Part shown: one piece after another, positions 1 to 8,477 of the stretch
Layout of the letters: each line of letters begins with the position of its first letter
How positions within the stretch are numbered: position 1 is the stretch's first letter
Assembly: GCA_934203205.1 (NCBI GenBank)
Contig: CAKPYV010000003.1
Location: 38,036-102,035 of the forward strand
Origin: an uncultured Anaerovibrio sp.
Lineage (GTDB): Bacteria > Bacillota > Negativicutes > Selenomonadales > Selenomonadaceae
Length of the DNA: 64,000 nucleotides
Reading direction: 5' to 3'
Made by a program: the position numbers and the translations under genes
Notes under the pieces: generated by a model
Seen by the model: only the letters and a program-made list of their open reading frames with translations
Databases searched by the model: none
What the model was told of the DNA's origin: nothing

Positions 1-51
1 GTAAGCCAGGCTGGTGTAATCCCATATAGATTGCACCACCCTGTCTGACAT
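1..51 (-). CDS. 5' end of an unidentified gene running off the left edge
   Basis: A minus-strand reading frame starts with ATG at 51 and stays open to the window edge (17 codons, MSDRVVQSIWDYTSLAY). A ribosome binding site (AAGGA) lies about 7 bases upstream of the ATG. The 5' region holds two inverted repeats (69-89 and 106-120) that look like regulatory structures for it. Too little protein is visible to name a family. The start is supported only by the ribosome binding site and the open frame. Confidence 0.45.
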   Translation of the reverse strand, partial: MSDRVVQSIWDYTSLAY

Positions 52-68
52 AAATTTTTCCTTATATT

Positions 69-120
69 GATACCCTTTCCTCGGGTATCTAAATAATCCC
101 TAATATGTCTATTTTAGACA
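69..120 (-). promoter_or_regulatory. Two inverted repeats upstream of the left-edge gene
   Basis: One repeat is GATACCC-N7-GGGTATC (69-89), which could form a leader hairpin. The second is TGTCTA-TTT-TAGACA (106-120), a perfect 6-bp palindrome typical of a dimeric repressor site. A 10-base direct repeat AATCCCTAAT lies on each side of the second palindrome (about 94-103 and 127-136). Role in controlling the gene that starts at 51 is inferred from position. Confidence 0.4.
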
Positions 121-141
121 ACTAACAATCCCTAATCTAGC

Positions 142-172
142 AAAAGCCAGTCGACTTCCCCGACTGGCTTTT
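142..172. terminator. Bidirectional hairpin terminator
   Basis: An 11-bp perfect stem (AAAGCCAGTCG / CGACTGGCTTT, loop of 7) is followed by TTTTGTTAT on the plus strand and by TTTTGCT on the minus strand. It separates the left-edge gene from the tkt end. Confidence 0.6.
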
Positions 173-208
173 GTTATGAAAATTATTATATACATACTTA
201 CAACTATA

Positions 209-243
209 TATAAAAATGCCGCCCCGGATATGGGACGGCATTT
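209..243 (-). terminator. tkt terminator
   Basis: A 12-bp stem (AAATGCCGTCCC / GGGGCGGCATTT with one G-T pair, loop of 6) just past the tkt stop codon is followed by a T-rich tract on the minus strand. Confidence 0.75.
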
Positions 244-249
244 ATTTAC

Positions 250-2235
250 TTATTTCAGCAGGTTGCTCATGGTTTCAGCTACATTTTCCTTGGTGAAGCC
301 GAACTTCTTGAAGAGGAGCTCTGCTGGTGCGGAAGCACCGAAGCCCTTCATGGTTACAGTTGCACCATCCAAGCCTACATACTTGCCCCAACCAAAGTCG
401 GAAGCAGCCTCTACAGCTACACGAGCACGAACGGCCTTTGGCAATACCTGCTCCTTGTATTCATCAGACTGAGCCTCAAAGAGTTCCATACATGGCATGG
501 ATACTACACGCACATCCTTGCCCTGCTGAGCCAGAATTTCCTTAGCCTCCAAGGAGATACCAACCTCGGAACCGGAAGCAATGATGATACCATCTGGAAC
601 ATCCTTCTTGGCATCAGCAATTACATAACCGCCCTTGAGAGCGCCTTCCTTGCTGCTTGGGATAATAGCCAGATTCTGACGAGTGAGAGCCAAAGCTGTT
701 GGGCAGGTAGTATCTGCTACAGCAGTGTACCAAGCAGCGGCAGTCTCTACAGCATCTGCTGGACGGAATACCTGCAGATTTGGCAGGGAGCGAAGCATAG
801 CCAGCTGCTCAATAGGCTCGTGAGTTGGGCCATCCTCACCTACACCAATGGAATCATGAGTCAGTACATAAGTGATAGGCAAGCCCATCAGAGCAGCCAG
901 ACGCATCATTGGCTTTACATAGTCAGAGAATACGAAGAAGGTTGCTACATAGGCAGTTACACCACCATGCAGAGCCATACCGTTGCCGATAGCACCCATA
1001 GCCAGCTCACGTACACCGAAATGCATATTGCGGCCGCTTCTATCATCCTTGCTGAAGAAAGTCTCACCCTTCATCTCAGTCTTGTTGGATGGAGCCAGGT
1101 CAGCACTACCGCCCATCAGGCTAGGTACAATATCCTTCAACTTGTTAATGATATTGCCGGAGAGAGCACGGCTGGCAGTTGGCTTCTCAGCAGGTGCCCA
1201 GAAGGACTCATCATTCAGAACAGCCTTAATAGCTTCCTTGTCATAGAACTTGGCATGGAGAGCTGCTTCCTCTGGGAACTTAGCCTGCCACTCAGTATAC
1301 ATAGCTTCCCACTTGTCCTCAGCCTCCTGGCCCTTGGCAGCCTTAGCTGCATAGTCAGCATAAACCTCATCAGGTACGGTGAATGGATCATAGGTCCAGC
1401 CCAGATTCTCCTTGGTAGCCTTCAGGTTCTCCTCACCCAGTGGCTCGCCGTGAGCGCTGGCAGAACCCTGCTTAGCAGGACAGCCATAACCAATCTGAGT
1501 GTGAACAGTAATAAAGGAAGGACGAGTCTTGTCTGCCTTGGCTTCCTCAATAGCCTTGCCAATAGCAACCAGATCAGTGCCATCTGCTACATCAATTGTC
1601 TGGAAACCAAAGGCCTCCATACGCTTCTGAACATCCTCAGTAAAGGCAATATCAGTGGAGCCTTCAATAGAAATACGGTTGCTATCATAGATAATAATCA
1701 GCTTGGACAGACCAAGAGTACCTGCTAAGGAGAATGCCTCAGAGGAAATACCCTCCATCATGCAGCCGTCGCCGCCCAGAGCAAAGGTATAATGATCATA
1801 TACAGGATAGCCTGGCTTGTTAAACTTCTCAGCCAGATGTGCCTCAGCAATAGCCATACCTACAGCCATGCCCATACCAGCACCCAGAGGACCAGTAGTT
1901 GCCTCAACACCTACAGTATGACCATATTCAGGGTGGCCAGGAGTCAGGGAATCCAGCTGACGGAAGTTCTTCAGATCCTCCATGGTCAGGCCATAGCCGA
2001 AGAGATGCAGCAGGGAATACAGCATAGCAGAACCATGACCGCCAGACAGGATGAAACGATCTCTGTTCAACCACTTTGGATTCTTTGGATTGTGATTCAT
2101 ATGGTTGCCCCACAACTCGTAGGCAATTGGTGCACAACCCATTGGCAGCCCTGGATGACCAGACTTAGCCTTCTGAATCATTTCTGCTGCCAGAATACGG
2201 ATAGCGTTTACACTGGTGTTTTCGATTTTGCTCAA
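250..2235 (-). CDS. tkt: Transketolase
   Basis: Full-length (661 aa) thiamine-diphosphate enzyme that moves two-carbon units between ketose and aldose phosphates in the non-oxidative pentose phosphate pathway. The N-terminal SGHPG..MG motif, the ThDP/Mg motif starting GGDGCMMEG near residue 150, the transketolase signature with GVGEDGPTHEP, and the C-terminal domain are all present. A TTG start at 2235 is preferred: AAGGAG lies 8 bases upstream, whereas the earlier in-frame GTG at 2244 overlaps that ribosome binding site. It follows ridA by about 115 bases and ends at a strong terminator. Its place near gnd and gntK fits use of ribulose-5-phosphate made from gluconate. Confidence 0.95.
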   Translation of the reverse strand: MSKIENTSVNAIRILAAEMIQKAKSGHPGLPMGCAPIAYELWGNHMNHNPKNPKWLNRDRFILSGGHGSAMLYSLLHLFGYGLTMEDLKNFRQLDSLTPGHPEYGHTVGVEATTGPLGAGMGMAVGMAIAEAHLAEKFNKPGYPVYDHYTFALGGDGCMMEGISSEAFSLAGTLGLSKLIIIYDSNRISIEGSTDIAFTEDVQKRMEAFGFQTIDVADGTDLVAIGKAIEEAKADKTRPSFITVHTQIGYGCPAKQGSASAHGEPLGEENLKATKENLGWTYDPFTVPDEVYADYAAKAAKGQEAEDKWEAMYTEWQAKFPEEAALHAKFYDKEAIKAVLNDESFWAPAEKPTASRALSGNIINKLKDIVPSLMGGSADLAPSNKTEMKGETFFSKDDRSGRNMHFGVRELAMGAIGNGMALHGGVTAYVATFFVFSDYVKPMMRLAALMGLPITYVLTHDSIGVGEDGPTHEPIEQLAMLRSLPNLQVFRPADAVETAAAWYTAVADTTCPTALALTRQNLAIIPSSKEGALKGGYVIADAKKDVPDGIIIASGSEVGISLEAKEILAQQGKDVRVVSMPCMELFEAQSDEYKEQVLPKAVRARVAVEAASDFGWGKYVGLDGATVTMKGFGASAPAELLFKKFGFTKENVAETMSNLLK

Positions 2236-2350
2236 AGATAACACTCCTTCTCTTATATAGAAAATCCCTTAGGAACAGCTGCCCCAAAGCAATGGTTAAT
2301 CCTCCCAGAATATTCTTGCCTCAGAGCTGCAAATCACAACAAAATATTCA

Positions 2351-2731
2351 TTATTTGGATGCAATAACATCAATTTCTACCAAGGCATCCTTTGGCAGCT
2401 TGCTTACCTCTACACATACACGAGCAGGACAGTTCTCTGTAAAATACTGACCATAAATCTCGTTGACAGTGGCAAAATCCTTGATATCTGCCAGATAAAC
2501 AGTGGTCTTAACTACATCAGACAGCTGATAGCCCGCAGCCTCCACAATACCCTTCAGATTGTTCAATACCTGAGTGGCCTGCTCCTTAATGCCGCCCTCC
2601 ACCATAGCACCAGTAGCTGGCACCAAAGGAATCTGACCGGAAACAAACAGCATCCCGCCAGCAGTCTGAACAGCCTGAGAATATGGCCCAATAGCTCCTG
2701 GACCTTTATCTGTAGAAATAATCTTGTTCAT
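2351..2731 (-). CDS. ridA: RidA family enamine/imine deaminase
   Basis: 126-aa RidA/YjgF/UK114 protein, which hydrolyses reactive enamine/imine intermediates such as 2-aminoacrylate made by PLP enzymes. The family signature is clear: GPYSQAV near the N terminus, SGQIPL, and the C-terminal RVCVEVSKLPKDALVEI with the substrate-binding Arg. The ATG at 2731 is chosen because GGGAGG lies about 10 bases upstream and homologues begin here; the frame is open further upstream but that part contains the promoter. It may be cotranscribed with tkt. Two tandem promoter-like elements with palindromes precede it (2780-2883). Confidence 0.93.
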   Translation of the reverse strand: MNKIISTDKGPGAIGPYSQAVQTAGGMLFVSGQIPLVPATGAMVEGGIKEQATQVLNNLKGIVEAAGYQLSDVVKTTVYLADIKDFATVNEIYGQYFTENCPARVCVEVSKLPKDALVEIDVIASK

Positions 2732-2779
2732 AAACAAAACAACCTCCCTTATACTATGCCTTGGCATAATTACAGCTCT

Positions 2780-2808
2780 ATTATACATGCGTGCACGTGA
2801 ACGCACAA
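2780..2808 (-). promoter_or_regulatory. ridA promoter P1 with palindromic spacer
   Basis: TTGTGC-N17-TATAAT on the minus strand (-10 at 2780-2785, -35 at 2803-2808). The spacer holds an imperfect palindrome centred on CACGTG (2789-2804), placed where a repressor or activator would contact the promoter. Confidence 0.6.
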
Positions 2809-2854
2809 GCATTTCTCAAATCTTTTTTGCAATATTATTTTTTACCTGCTTACC

Positions 2855-2883
2855 ATTATAGAGCTGTGCACCTGCACAAGCAA
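2855..2883 (-). promoter_or_regulatory. Second promoter-like element P2 upstream of ridA
   Basis: TTGCTT-N17-TATAAT on the minus strand (-10 at 2855-2860, -35 at 2878-2883). The spacer contains the perfect palindrome TGTGCA-CC-TGCACA (2865-2878). Layout and sequence resemble P1: both carry a GTGCAC...GCACAAGCA core. Confidence 0.5.
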
Positions 2884-2900
2884 GTAAAATCTTTATATAA

Positions 2901-3263
2901 TCATAATTTAGCCAGATCTGGTCTGAGATTCTGTGCTCGTCCTCTATAGATATGCTTGATTTCTTTTTGCTTTTTATCTGTATCTACCAGAAGCAAAATC
3001 CTGATACACATGGTCAAGGCTCCCTCCACATCCATCTGGCGGGCATCAAATAAAGGCACCATATCAAACCCCGGCAAGGCTCTGGCTCCCTTGGCAGGAA
3101 AGGCTGCCGTTATATCCTCTGTGGCAGAAAAAATAGCCGCTCCAATATCCTCAGTGGCTATTTCATTAGCCTCCAGCATGGCAGTTACTACCTCCTGGGT
3201 AGCAGTTATAACAGCCTCAGCTGTATTTTCCTCAACAGTAATAGCTCCTCTGATTCCTCGCAA
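2901..3263 (-). CDS. aroH: Monofunctional chorismate mutase, AroH type
   Basis: 120-aa AroH-fold enzyme converting chorismate to prephenate for phenylalanine and tyrosine synthesis. It begins with the family hallmark RGIRGAITVEENT, contains the ATEDI..AFPA..AR segment, and matches the usual length of the Bacillus AroH trimer subunit. The start is TTG at 3263 with GGAGG 9-10 bases upstream, directly after the upstream gene's TAG stop, so the two are almost certainly translated from one transcript. No other aromatic-pathway gene is adjacent. Confidence 0.92.
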   Translation of the reverse strand: MRGIRGAITVEENTAEAVITATQEVVTAMLEANEIATEDIGAAIFSATEDITAAFPAKGARALPGFDMVPLFDARQMDVEGALTMCIRILLLVDTDKKQKEIKHIYRGRAQNLRPDLAKL

Positions 3264-4895
3264 CTACTTTTTCCTCCTATCAGCTTTTATTATATTCCAC
3301 AACAGTTTGCTACACAACACCATAGCAGCCAAATAGCCCAACACTCCCAAAAGGGGGATTTCCATAATCTTAGGCGTCATTTGGGTGGTGCAGATGGTAC
3401 TGGAGCCCAGTAATAGGGCAGCGCTGATAATGGCCATAATCATCTTGTTTATCATGGCATCCAACTGCCGCAATGGCTCCTGTGAGCCAGTCATATCCAG
3501 ATTGACCTTGGTCTGACCACTAAGAGTCATTTTCAAAATATCCGATATTTGCTCTGGCAGCTGCATGGATTTTTTTACCAAAGTATATCCTTCACGCTTG
3601 GCCTTGTTCATCTGATTACGCCAGCTAAAATCCTTTTCCAGACTGATACGCAGTCCCTGTCCAAAAATCTCAGAGAAATTGACCTTGGGACAACAGCGAG
3701 TCATAACCCCCTCCATAATCAGCATGCCTCTGCCAAACATACTAAAACCATGGGGCACCGAGATATTGTTGCCCTGCAGCACTTTGAGAATCTGTCGTAC
3801 CAGTTCTCCTGCCTTGACGTGCTCAAAGTCCAAATCTCCATACTGATTCATCAGCATGGCCACATCATCATAAAGCTGGACATGATCTACCTTGCCTCTT
3901 GGCACACCTAGAGCCAATATAGCTTCCTTCATTTCATAGACATCACCAGTTACCAGTGCCATAATGGCCTTGCGGAAGCTGGATCTATCCTTGGCCGAAA
4001 GCCTGCCCATCATGCCCAGATCCAGCCAAAGGATTTTGCCATCCTTTACCCAGATATTGCCGGGGTGAGGATCTGCATGAAAAAAACCGTCCTCCACAAT
4101 CTGCTTTACATAGTTGACGCCTAACAGCTTGCCAATCCGCTCCATGTCTACCCCAGCTTCAGCTAGGGCATCTGCATCGTCCAAGGGAATGCCCTCCATG
4201 CATTCCATAACCAAAATACGAGGGGTGGTTAGCTGCCTTTCCACTTTAGGACAGAGAATATTTGCATCATCCTTGTTGAGATGAGCAAATTCTTCAATAT
4301 GGTCAGCCTCCAGAATAAAGTCAATCTCCTGCTTGGCAACCTCCCACATTTCGTCTACAATGCTTTCGAAGTCCACAACACTTTCTGAATCATGAACTAT
4401 ATTTACCACAGAAACAGCCTTTTTCAGCAGACTGATGTCCTTGGCCATAACATCGTAGATACCGGGCCGCTGTACCTTGACAACCACCCTGCTGCCATTC
4501 AGCAGCACCGCTCTATGAACCTGAGCTATGGAGGCTGAGCCCATAGCCTCAGAATCTATATAGGAAAAAATCTGGTCCCAGTTCTGCTGATACTCCCTAT
4601 TGATAATCTCCTTGACCACAGAAAATTCCATAGGGCGCACATCAGATTGAAGCTTGGTAAGCTCATTCCGATATTCTGTAGGCAAAAAATCAGGACGCAT
4701 GCTGATAATCTGTCCCAGCTTCACGAAGGTAGGGCCCAAATCCTCCAGTACCTGTCTTACCTTGACTGGGGTAATTCCCTGCAACAGCTCCCGCTGTCGG
4801 AGAACATTGATAATCTCCTTAAGACGTCCTGCTGAGGACATTTCCGCTGCTTCAGCGCTATTATCTTCATTTGTATTCCATAGCCTGTACAGCAT
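3264..4895 (-). CDS. ABC1/AarF/UbiB-family protein kinase-like protein
   Basis: 543-aa atypical kinase-like protein of the UbiB/AarF family; members are membrane-associated ATPases linked to quinone or isoprenoid lipid metabolism. Visible marks are the KxGQ motif (FVKLGQIISMRPD near residue 55), the Ala-rich nucleotide loop, VVKVQRPG with the kinase lysine, HADPHPGNI, and DLGMMGRL as the metal-binding equivalent. Two hydrophobic helices close to the C terminus (about 480-535) would anchor it in the membrane. ATG at 4895 has GGGGAG upstream. It abuts aroH. The exact substrate cannot be told from sequence. Confidence 0.88.
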   Translation of the reverse strand: MLYRLWNTNEDNSAEAAEMSSAGRLKEIINVLRQRELLQGITPVKVRQVLEDLGPTFVKLGQIISMRPDFLPTEYRNELTKLQSDVRPMEFSVVKEIINREYQQNWDQIFSYIDSEAMGSASIAQVHRAVLLNGSRVVVKVQRPGIYDVMAKDISLLKKAVSVVNIVHDSESVVDFESIVDEMWEVAKQEIDFILEADHIEEFAHLNKDDANILCPKVERQLTTPRILVMECMEGIPLDDADALAEAGVDMERIGKLLGVNYVKQIVEDGFFHADPHPGNIWVKDGKILWLDLGMMGRLSAKDRSSFRKAIMALVTGDVYEMKEAILALGVPRGKVDHVQLYDDVAMLMNQYGDLDFEHVKAGELVRQILKVLQGNNISVPHGFSMFGRGMLIMEGVMTRCCPKVNFSEIFGQGLRISLEKDFSWRNQMNKAKREGYTLVKKSMQLPEQISDILKMTLSGQTKVNLDMTGSQEPLRQLDAMINKMIMAIISAALLLGSSTICTTQMTPKIMEIPLLGVLGYLAAMVLCSKLLWNIIKADRRKK

Positions 4896-4919
4896 AATAT
4901 CTCCCCTTAACAGCTGCTA

Positions 4920-5792
4920 TCAGCTGGACAATACCTCTACACCTGTCTCGGTAACGTAGATTGTTTTTTCCCACTGAGCTGACAAGGAATGATCCTTGGT
5001 GCGAACTGTCCAGCCATCCTTTTTGTCTACTGTTACCTTGAAACGGCCTGCATTAATCATTGGCTCCACGGTAAATACCATGCCTGGCACAATCAGCATG
5101 CCAGTACCTGGCATTCCTACATGGGCAATATATGGATCCTCATGGAAGTCCTTGCCTACGCCGTGTCCACCTAGCTCTGTAACTACGGAGCAGCCGTTGG
5201 CCTTGGCGTGAGCATTAACTGCCGCACCAATATCTCCCACATAGCCCCAAGGACGAACTGCCTCAATGCCTACCAGCATACATTCCTTGGCAATTTCTAC
5301 CAAACGCTGTGCCTCTGGTGCCACCTTGCCTACTGTGTACATTCTGGAAGCATCTGCATAATAGCCATCCAAAATAGTTGTAATATCTATATTGAGAATA
5401 TCTCCCTCTTTAAGAATGGTTTTCTTGGAGGGAATACCATGACAAACCACATCATTTAGAGAGATACAAATGCTCTTTGGGAAGCCCTCATAGTTCAGAC
5501 AGGCTGGAATAGCACCATTTCCCTCAATAAATTTCCGGACTGCTGTATCAATGGATTCGGTATCAATACCCTCCCGCACCATACTGCCAGCCAGGTCAAG
5601 GGCTGCGTCGTTAATCACACCAGCCTTGCGGATACCTTCAATATCTGCAGCATTTTTGATAATCTTATGAGGTGGTCGAACCTGTCCCTTGAAAAAATCG
5701 AATTTCATCCCATCCAGCTTTTCATCAAAGGCCAAATGACATTTTTTGTACTTCAGGCCACTGCCACACCAGCATAAATCATTTCTATTCAT
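4920..5792 (-). CDS. map: Type I methionine aminopeptidase with N-terminal SEC-C motif
   Basis: 290 aa; removes the initiator methionine from nascent proteins. The first 20 residues form a SEC-C zinc motif (CWCGSGLKYKKCH), an extension known in a subset of bacterial MetAPs and thought to help ribosome association. The catalytic domain follows, with CHGIP, the metal ligand Asp pair in NIDITTILDGYYADASR, the GHGVGKDFHEDP His and the MVFTVEPMI Glu. Start ATG at 5792 with AAGGAAG upstream. It is 24 bases upstream of the ABC1 gene and so probably heads that operon. Confidence 0.94.
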   Translation of the reverse strand: MNRNDLCWCGSGLKYKKCHLAFDEKLDGMKFDFFKGQVRPPHKIIKNAADIEGIRKAGVINDAALDLAGSMVREGIDTESIDTAVRKFIEGNGAIPACLNYEGFPKSICISLNDVVCHGIPSKKTILKEGDILNIDITTILDGYYADASRMYTVGKVAPEAQRLVEIAKECMLVGIEAVRPWGYVGDIGAAVNAHAKANGCSVVTELGGHGVGKDFHEDPYIAHVGMPGTGMLIVPGMVFTVEPMINAGRFKVTVDKKDGWTVRTKDHSLSAQWEKTIYVTETGVEVLSS

Positions 5793-5995
5793 ACAATAAA
5801 TAGCTTCCTTTCAATTACACTCTCCAGAGGGACATATACTGTCCTTCTAGCAACTGCTACCAGAGAAGATTGTCAACTTTCGTTAATATTACATCTTCGC
5901 TATAAATAACAGTACATATATAATTATAAGGAAATTTGCAAAATAGTCCACCCTTATTTTACCTTATTACCATGTGATGGAAAAATATTCTGTTC

Positions 5996-6853
5996 TTACT
6001 CCCTGGTATCGGCAATTACAGACCGCATTTTGGCAATATTATCATGGTAGCTCTCCGGGTTGCTTCTAGCCATAGCGGTGTACAAAACATCTGTAATGGC
6101 CATATGTATCAGACGGGAAGCCACAGATTCGGAGCTATAGTGCACCTCCCGGCCCATACCAGTCAGCACTACATCCCCCAGCTTGGCTAGATTGGACTGG
6201 GCATAGCTGGTAATAACAATAACCGCTGCTCCGGCTCTCTTGGCTACTCGAACAGCCTCTAGCAGCTTGATAGTGGCTCCTGTATGAGATACCGCAATAA
6301 CCACATCCTCCTTGGTTAGCAAACTGGCCGAGGTCAGCTGCTGACTCATATCCGCATAAGCCTGAATCACCATGCCAAATCTCATAAATCTGGTTTCAAT
6401 ATCCTGACATACAGTAGCCGAATTACCATAGCCATAGACAGCCACCCGCCTAGCTTTTTGCAAGACCTGTACAGCCTTAGCCACCTGCTGAAAATCCAAA
6501 ATTTTCAGGGTGTCCTGTAGTCCATCCATAATATTTTGAAAAACTTTGGCAGCTACCTGTTCCTCCGTATCCTTATCCCCAATTTCACGAAATTCCATTT
6601 CCCCAGCATTGGATAGCTCCGCTGCCAAGGCTATTTTCAAGGCCTGCAAACCGCTAAAGCCTAGCTTCTTGCAAAATCTTGATATAGTTATCTCAGAGCT
6701 TTTGGTATTGCCTGCCAGCTCTGGAATAGTCTGCTCCATAATCCTGGCTGCATTTTCCATAATATAGCTGGCTATCCGCTGCTCTGATTTGGTTAAATCC
6801 TGATATACACTGCGCAAAATAGGCAGTACCGCTTGATTTTTTTCTCCGGTCAT
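5996..6853 (-). CDS. RpiR/MurR-family transcriptional regulator with SIS domain
   Basis: 285-aa regulator. The N-terminal helix-turn-helix (about residues 1-78; SEITISRFCKKLGFSG is the recognition region) is followed by a sugar-isomerase (SIS) domain (about 125-265) with VAVYGYGNSA and VIAVSHTGAT, which binds a phosphosugar. It lies next to gntP-gnd-gntK and most likely senses 6-phosphogluconate or a relative to control that operon; this is inferred from context. The operon is separated from it by a terminator at 6973-7008, so it has its own promoter. ATG at 6853 has AGGGGA upstream. Confidence 0.9.
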   Translation of the reverse strand: MTGEKNQAVLPILRSVYQDLTKSEQRIASYIMENAARIMEQTIPELAGNTKSSEITISRFCKKLGFSGLQALKIALAAELSNAGEMEFREIGDKDTEEQVAAKVFQNIMDGLQDTLKILDFQQVAKAVQVLQKARRVAVYGYGNSATVCQDIETRFMRFGMVIQAYADMSQQLTSASLLTKEDVVIAVSHTGATIKLLEAVRVAKRAGAAVIVITSYAQSNLAKLGDVVLTGMGREVHYSSESVASRLIHMAITDVLYTAMARSNPESYHDNIAKMRSVIADTRE

Positions 6854-6914
6854 AAGAGTTCCCCTTTATATATCCAACCTGTATCGCCTTAGCAGGCAAC
6901 AAAATCCTGCTTTT

Positions 6915-6923
6915 ATTATAACA
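6915..6923 (-). promoter_or_regulatory. Extended -10 promoter of the RpiR-type regulator
   Basis: TGTTATAAT on the minus strand is a TG-extended perfect -10. The leader just downstream carries a short hairpin (GCAGG / CCTGC). No strong -35 hexamer is visible. Confidence 0.45.
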
Positions 6924-6965
6924 TTTACTTGAAACAAAGAAAATGTCTCTAATTTTTCTTTCAAG

Positions 6966-7008
6966 ATTAGAAAATCCTGTCTGCATCTTTGGGGGAGCAG
7001 ACAGGATT
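6966..7008 (-). terminator. Terminator of the gntK-gnd-gntP operon
   Basis: A 12-bp perfect stem (AATCCTGTCTGC / GCAGACAGGATT, loop 12) lies downstream of gntP and is followed by TTTTCTAA on the minus strand. Confidence 0.6.
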
Positions 7009-7020
7009 AGGTATAAGGAA

Positions 7021-7050
7021 TCTACTGAAAGTTGGGAATATATCAGTAGA
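7021..7050. repeat. Inverted repeat between gntP stop and its terminator
   Basis: TCTACTGA and TCAGTAGA form perfect 8-bp arms with a 14-base loop. It could stabilise the 3' end of the gluconate mRNA. No T-tract, so it is not called a terminator. Confidence 0.35.
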
Positions 7051-7074
7051 GAGGACACTTGTGTTAGATTTAGC

Positions 7075-8394
7075 TTAGGCGATAAAGGCTTCGATTACCA
7101 ATACGCCAGCCAAGCCCATAACAGCAATAATTGTTTCCAGAGCACACCAGGTGCGAATGGTTTCCTTGAAGGTCAGGCCAAAGAATTCCTTGAAAAGCCA
7201 GAAACCAGGATCGTTAGGAGGGCTGAAAATCAAACTGCCTGCTCCAGTGGCCAATACCATCAGCTCTGGGCTGACACCGGTAACAGCTACTACAGGAGCT
7301 GCAATACCACCGGCTGTCAAGGCAGCCACAGTGGCAGAACCGCAGGCTGTGCGGATAACTGCTGCTACGGTCCAGGCCATCAGCAGTGGAGACAAATTGG
7401 ACTGGGCTGCAATCTCACCAATATAACGGCCTACACCGCTATCAATGAGAATCTGCTTCAAGGCACCGCCGCCACCTACAATCAGCAGAATCATAGCAAT
7501 GCTGAGAACAGCGCTCTCTACAACCTTCATAATCTCAGGAATGGTTTTGCCTCTGGCAATACCGAAGGTATAGAAAGCTAGAGCCACTGAAATTGTCAAA
7601 GCCATATCTGGAGAACCAAGGAAAGTAAGCACATGATAAGCTGCAGAATCTGCATTCATAGTCATTTTGGCTACAGCGGAGGCAGCCATAAGAACTACAG
7701 GCACCAAAGCAGTGAATACGGAAATACCAAAACCTGGCATTTCATTATCAGCAAAAATCTTGGGACTATGCATTCCCTCTGGAATATTAGGACGAATATT
7801 TCTGGCAGTACTGCAGAAAATAGGACCTGCCACAATGGCAGTTGGTACAGCAATAATAGCACCATAAATGAGAGTAGTACCAATATCAGCGCCATAGATA
7901 ATGGAAATGGCTGTTGGGCCTGGATGAGGTGGCAGGAAGCCGTGAGTTACAGACAATGCTGCTGCCATAGGAATACCTGCCTCCAACAGAGGCACATCTG
8001 CGGACTGAGCAATGGTAAATACCAGTGGAATCAACAAGATAAAGCCGATTTCATAGAACAGGGCAATACCTACCACAAAACCGGTAAGGCACACCGCCCA
8101 TCTTACATTTTTGCGGCCAAAAACATTAATCAGAGTAGTGGCTATGCGCTGAGCACCGCCACTTTCTGCCATCAGCTTGCCCAGCATTGCACCAAAGGAT
8201 ACCACAATAGCCAAACCGCCCAGAGTACCACCTAAGCCTTTTTCAATGGTAGGAATAATCTGATTAATAGGCAATCCCTCAGCAAAGCCTATACAGCCTG
8301 CTACCAGTAACAAGGCCAGGAAGCTGTTCAGCTTTACCCGGACAATCAAGAAAAACAGCGCCAAAATACCAATGGCCAAAATAACGAGTGGCAT
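7075..8394 (-). CDS. gntP: Gluconate:H+ symporter, GntP family
   Basis: 439-aa polytopic membrane permease of the gluconate transporter family, importing gluconate with protons. The chain is hydrophobic throughout, with the family features GFAEGLPINQIIPTIEKGLGGTLG near residue 40, a central loop, and the C-terminal GAGSLIFSPPNDPGFWL stretch. ATG at 8394 has AGGGGG 8 bases upstream. It is the third gene of gntK-gnd-gntP, which supports gluconate as the substrate over other sugar acids handled by the family. A hairpin lies between gnd and this gene. Confidence 0.92.
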   Translation of the reverse strand: MPLVILAIGILALFFLIVRVKLNSFLALLLVAGCIGFAEGLPINQIIPTIEKGLGGTLGGLAIVVSFGAMLGKLMAESGGAQRIATTLINVFGRKNVRWAVCLTGFVVGIALFYEIGFILLIPLVFTIAQSADVPLLEAGIPMAAALSVTHGFLPPHPGPTAISIIYGADIGTTLIYGAIIAVPTAIVAGPIFCSTARNIRPNIPEGMHSPKIFADNEMPGFGISVFTALVPVVLMAASAVAKMTMNADSAAYHVLTFLGSPDMALTISVALAFYTFGIARGKTIPEIMKVVESAVLSIAMILLIVGGGGALKQILIDSGVGRYIGEIAAQSNLSPLLMAWTVAAVIRTACGSATVAALTAGGIAAPVVAVTGVSPELMVLATGAGSLIFSPPNDPGFWLFKEFFGLTFKETIRTWCALETIIAVMGLAGVLVIEAFIA

Positions 8395-8419
8395 ATAAAA
8401 TTCCCCCTTTTACTTTTTC

Positions 8420-8449
8420 CATGACAGCAGCCCCTCAACTGCTGTCATG
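8420..8449 (-). other. Intercistronic hairpin between gnd and gntP
   Basis: An 11-bp perfect stem (CATGACAGCAG / CTGCTGTCATG, loop of 8) lies in the 83-base gap. On the minus strand it is followed by GGAAAAAG, not a T-tract, so it is more likely an mRNA-stabilising or expression-tuning element than a terminator. Confidence 0.5.
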
Positions 8450-8477
8450 ATTTTTCCCTGCATTTATTTATACATAA

